A DNA stretch of 6,793 nt, taken from NCBI GenBank assembly GCA_945901835.1, contig CAMDMH010000166.1, forward strand, positions 1 to 6,793, read 5' to 3'. This DNA is from Devosia equisanguinis. GTDB lineage: Bacteria > Pseudomonadota > Alphaproteobacteria > Rhizobiales > Hyphomicrobiaceae. Under the pieces are notes generated by a model. It did no database searches. It worked only from the letters and a program-made list of their open reading frames with translations, and was not told the origin of the DNA. Position numbers and translations under genes: made by a program. This document shows, one piece after another, positions 4,598 through 6,793 of this stretch (position 1 is its first letter; each line of letters starts with the position of its first letter).

Positions 4598-6793
4598 TCA
4601 GGTGCTCGCCGTTCGTCCTGCCGCGATAATGCCGCGCAATTCAGCGGGTGAAACAGGGGCCTGACTGATCCGGACGCCGAACGAACGCAATGCATCCTCG
4701 ATCGCCGATATGACCGCAGCGGCGGCCGGGATCGTGCCGACCTCGCCTGCGCCCTTTGCGCCGAGGGGGTTATTCGGCGATGGCGATTGCGTGAAGATCG
4801 TGTCGATGCGCGGCACATCGCCGGCAGATACGATGAGGTAGTCCGCGAGTGTCGTCGTCTGCGGCTGGCCCGACGCATCGTAACGCATCGATTCGTACAA
4901 GGCATTGCCGATGCCGTGCGCGATACCGCCCACGAGCTGGCCTTCGACCAGCATGGGATTGACGAGGGTGCCGGAGTCTTGCAGCGCGACATAGCGCAGA
5001 ATCTCGACGCCGCCGGTCTCGACGTCGACCTCCACTTCCGCGACGTGGGTGGTATTGGCGTAAGCGAGCGGACCGGTCTGCCACGCTTCGGCCGATTCGA
5101 GGCCCGGCGTGAGGCCCTCGGGGAATGCGTAGCCGGGCGCGCCGCGCAGCACGCGGGCCAATTCGCCGAGCGCCACGCCGCGGCCCGGCACGCCCTTGAT
5201 CTCGACGCGGCCGTTGCGCAATTCGAGATCGGCTTCGGCGGTCTCCAGCATTTCGGAAGCGAGCCGCTTGGCTTTCGCCGCGACGGCGCGCGAAGCCAAA
5301 CGTACGGACGAGCCAGCTGTCACGAGCTGCCGGCTCGCGAACCCACCGAGACCCAACGTCGACGCAGCGGTGTCGCCTGTGACGACGTTTATCGCCGGGG
5401 CTTCGACGCCGAGCTCTTCGGCGCAAATCTGAGCGAGTGCCGTGGTGAGCCCCTGCCCCATCTCGCACGCGCCGGTGTAGACGGAGACCTGTCCCGATGC
5501 GGCAACGCGCACGATGCCGGTCTCGAAGGGGCCGCGTCCGGTGCCTTTCACGGCATTGGCGAGGCCGATCCCGCGATGCCGGCCGCGCTTCAAGGCGGCG
5601 GCGCGGCGTGCCTCGAAGCCTGCCCAGTCGGCGGCAACGAGAACCTTTTCCTGTGCGGCCGGATAGTCGCCGCTATCGTAGACGATGCCGGCGCCGGAAC
5701 GCGCCTTGAGCGGCTTCGAGTAGGGCATCTTCGAAGCCGGGATGAGATTGTCGGCGCGGAAGCGAGCGCGATCGATCCCGAGCGCGTCGGCGGCGCGGTC
5801 CATCAGCCGCTCCATCACGAATGCAGCCTGTGGGTAGCCGGCCCCCCGGACGGACGACACCGGCGCCTTGTTGGTGAAGGCGACCGTGACGTCCATGCAA
5901 TAGGCCGGCAGGAGATAGGGACCGGGCACGGCGGTGGCCGAGTTGTAGGGCAGGTTCGCTGCCTTGAACGTGTAGGCGCCCTGGTCGTGGACCAGGTGTC
6001 CGCGCACACCGCGCAGGCGACCATCGCGGCCGACCGCGATCTCGGCGGTCCAATGCTGGTCGCGTTCCTGGATCGCGCCGAGGAAATGCTCGCGTCGGTC
6101 CTCGACCCATTTGAGCGGGCAGTCGAGGAGCTTTGCCGCGCAGGCGACCGCGATCTCCTCGGGGTAGACGCAGTATTTCGGTCCGAAGCCGCCGCCGATG
6201 TCGGGTGAGATGACACGGACGCGGTCGTCGTTCGTGCCGGTAGCGGCGATCACGGCCTGCTGCAGGTCGTTGGGCATCTGGGTGGAGGCCCAGACGGTGA
6301 GGCTGCCCTCGCGGCAGCGCGGCTCGACCACGATGCCGCGTCCTTCCATCGGATGTCCGCCGCCTCGATGCAAAGTGATGACATCGGAGAGCACGAGGGC
6401 ATCGCCAGTGAATGCTGCGTCAGTGTCGCCATACTCGACGCGATAAGTCGCCAACACGTTCGTCGACAGCTCCGAGCGCACGGTGGGGGCGCCAGGAGCG
6501 ATGGCGCCGAGCAGATCGGAGACGATGGGCAATGGCTCGTATTCGATCTCGACAAGCGAGGCCGCGTCTTCGGCCACATAGCGCGTGGAAGCGACGACCA
6601 TGACGACGATCTCGCCGACGAAGGCGACTTCCTTGTCGGCCAGGATGAAGGGCGTTGCGGGCGTCGTCGCCTTGCCGGGCGCCGCGATCAGCGGCATGCG
6701 CGGGGCCGTGGCGACAGCCGCCAAATCGGCCAGCTTCAACACCGCGCGAACACCTGCGACTGCGGATGCTGCTGTCGTATCGATACGCCGGAT
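4598..6793 (-). CDS. xanthine dehydrogenase/CoxL-family molybdopterin-binding large subunit (N-terminus outside window)
   Basis: The last 731 residues of a molybdenum hydroxylase large subunit, which binds molybdopterin-cytosine dinucleotide and inserts a water-derived oxygen into a heterocycle or aldehyde. The frame is open to the window edge and its first residues (IRRIDTTAASAVAGVRAVL) are the usual N-terminal segment, so about 50-60 residues are missing; the GTG at 6742 is internal. Counting from 6793: HPMEGRG at 147-153; the GGGFG cofactor loop at 200-204; active-site loop SSVRGAGYPQA at 313-323; GACEMGQG at 441-448; and GAKGAGEVG near 678-686, with the catalytic Glu at 684. The AYxCSFR loop of true (form I) CO dehydrogenase is absent, so CO oxidation is unlikely and the substrate is unknown. 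The partner FAD and [2Fe-2S] subunits are not downstream, where aat converges 42 bases away; they must lie beyond the right edge or elsewhere. Confidence 0.93.
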   Translation of the reverse strand: MRRIDTTAASAVAGVRAVLKLADLAAVATAPRMPLIAAPGKATTPATPFILADKEVAFVGEIVVMVVASTRYVAEDAASLVEIEYEPLPIVSDLLGAIAPGAPTVRSELSTNVLATYRVEYGDTDAAFTGDALVLSDVITLHRGGGHPMEGRGIVVEPRCREGSLTVWASTQMPNDLQQAVIAATGTNDDRVRVISPDIGGGFGPKYCVYPEEIAVACAAKLLDCPLKWVEDRREHFLGAIQERDQHWTAEIAVGRDGRLRGVRGHLVHDQGAYTFKAANLPYNSATAVPGPYLLPAYCMDVTVAFTNKAPVSSVRGAGYPQAAFVMERLMDRAADALGIDRARFRADNLIPASKMPYSKPLKARSGAGIVYDSGDYPAAQEKVLVAADWAGFEARRAAALKRGRHRGIGLANAVKGTGRGPFETGIVRVAASGQVSVYTGACEMGQGLTTALAQICAEELGVEAPAINVVTGDTAASTLGLGGFASRQLVTAGSSVRLASRAVAAKAKRLASEMLETAEADLELRNGRVEIKGVPGRGVALGELARVLRGAPGYAFPEGLTPGLESAEAWQTGPLAYANTTHVAEVEVDVETGGVEILRYVALQDSGTLVNPMLVEGQLVGGIAHGIGNALYESMRYDASGQPQTTTLADYLIVSAGDVPRIDTIFTQSPSPNNPLGAKGAGEVGTIPAAAAVISAIEDALRSFGVRISQAPVSPAELRGIIAAGRTAST

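Noticed and set aside
4787..6208. 473-codon rightward open frame opposite the molybdenum enzyme
   Set aside because: It is a shadow of the CoxL-family gene; composition follows the codon use of the opposite strand.
6740..6742. GTG as the start of the molybdenum enzyme gene
   Set aside because: The frame continues without a stop to 6793 and encodes the expected conserved upstream segment, so this GTG is an internal Val codon.
4598..6793. True aerobic CO dehydrogenase large subunit (coxL)
   Set aside because: The diagnostic AYxCSFR loop with its Cys is missing; the loop reads SSVRGAGY. Only the family level is supported.

Overview
The window looks like chromosomal DNA from a high-GC alphaproteobacterium, probably of the Hyphomicrobiales (Bradyrhizobium/Xanthobacteraceae-like). 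This is inferred from the rhizobial style of the Aat protein, the GTTC-type direct repeats that resemble the alphaproteobacterial LexA box, and the catabolic gene content. No rRNA, tRNA or CRISPR array is visible.

Layout from left to right: (1) positions 1 to about 205 hold the 5' end of an insertion sequence whose IS5-like transposase starts at 123 and runs leftward out of the window. (2) Positions 206-283 are non-coding and hold three back-to-back hairpins. (3) Positions 284-2977 form a leftward two-gene operon, transcribed from 2977 to 284. It encodes a cupin ring-cleavage dioxygenase of the gentisate/salicylate 1,2-dioxygenase family, then a class A flavin monooxygenase of the PheA/TfdB type. 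Both keep the family skeleton but differ at positions that matter for flavin or substrate binding. (4) Positions 2978-3228 are a divergent intergenic region with an imperfect inverted repeat on the dioxygenase side and a tandem GTTC-like array (candidate LexA box) on the other side. (5) Positions 3229-3798, rightward, encode an unnamed 189-residue protein with a compact N-terminal domain, a Myb/SANT-like helix-turn-helix and a low-complexity tail. (6) Positions 3881-4555, rightward, encode leucyl/phenylalanyl-tRNA-protein transferase (aat). (7) Positions 4598-6793, leftward and convergent with aat, encode most of a molybdopterin-binding large subunit of the xanthine dehydrogenase/CoxL family. 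Its N-terminus lies beyond the right edge.

The dioxygenase/monooxygenase pair suggests hydroxylation of an aromatic acid followed by ring opening between carboxylated and hydroxylated carbons. The molybdenum hydroxylase could feed such a pathway by hydroxylating a heterocycle or oxidising an aldehyde, but it is a separate transcription unit and the link is conjecture. The least-explained element is the helix-turn-helix gene behind a possible SOS operator. It may be an undescribed DNA-damage-responsive DNA-binding protein. All family assignments come from reading motifs; no database search was run.
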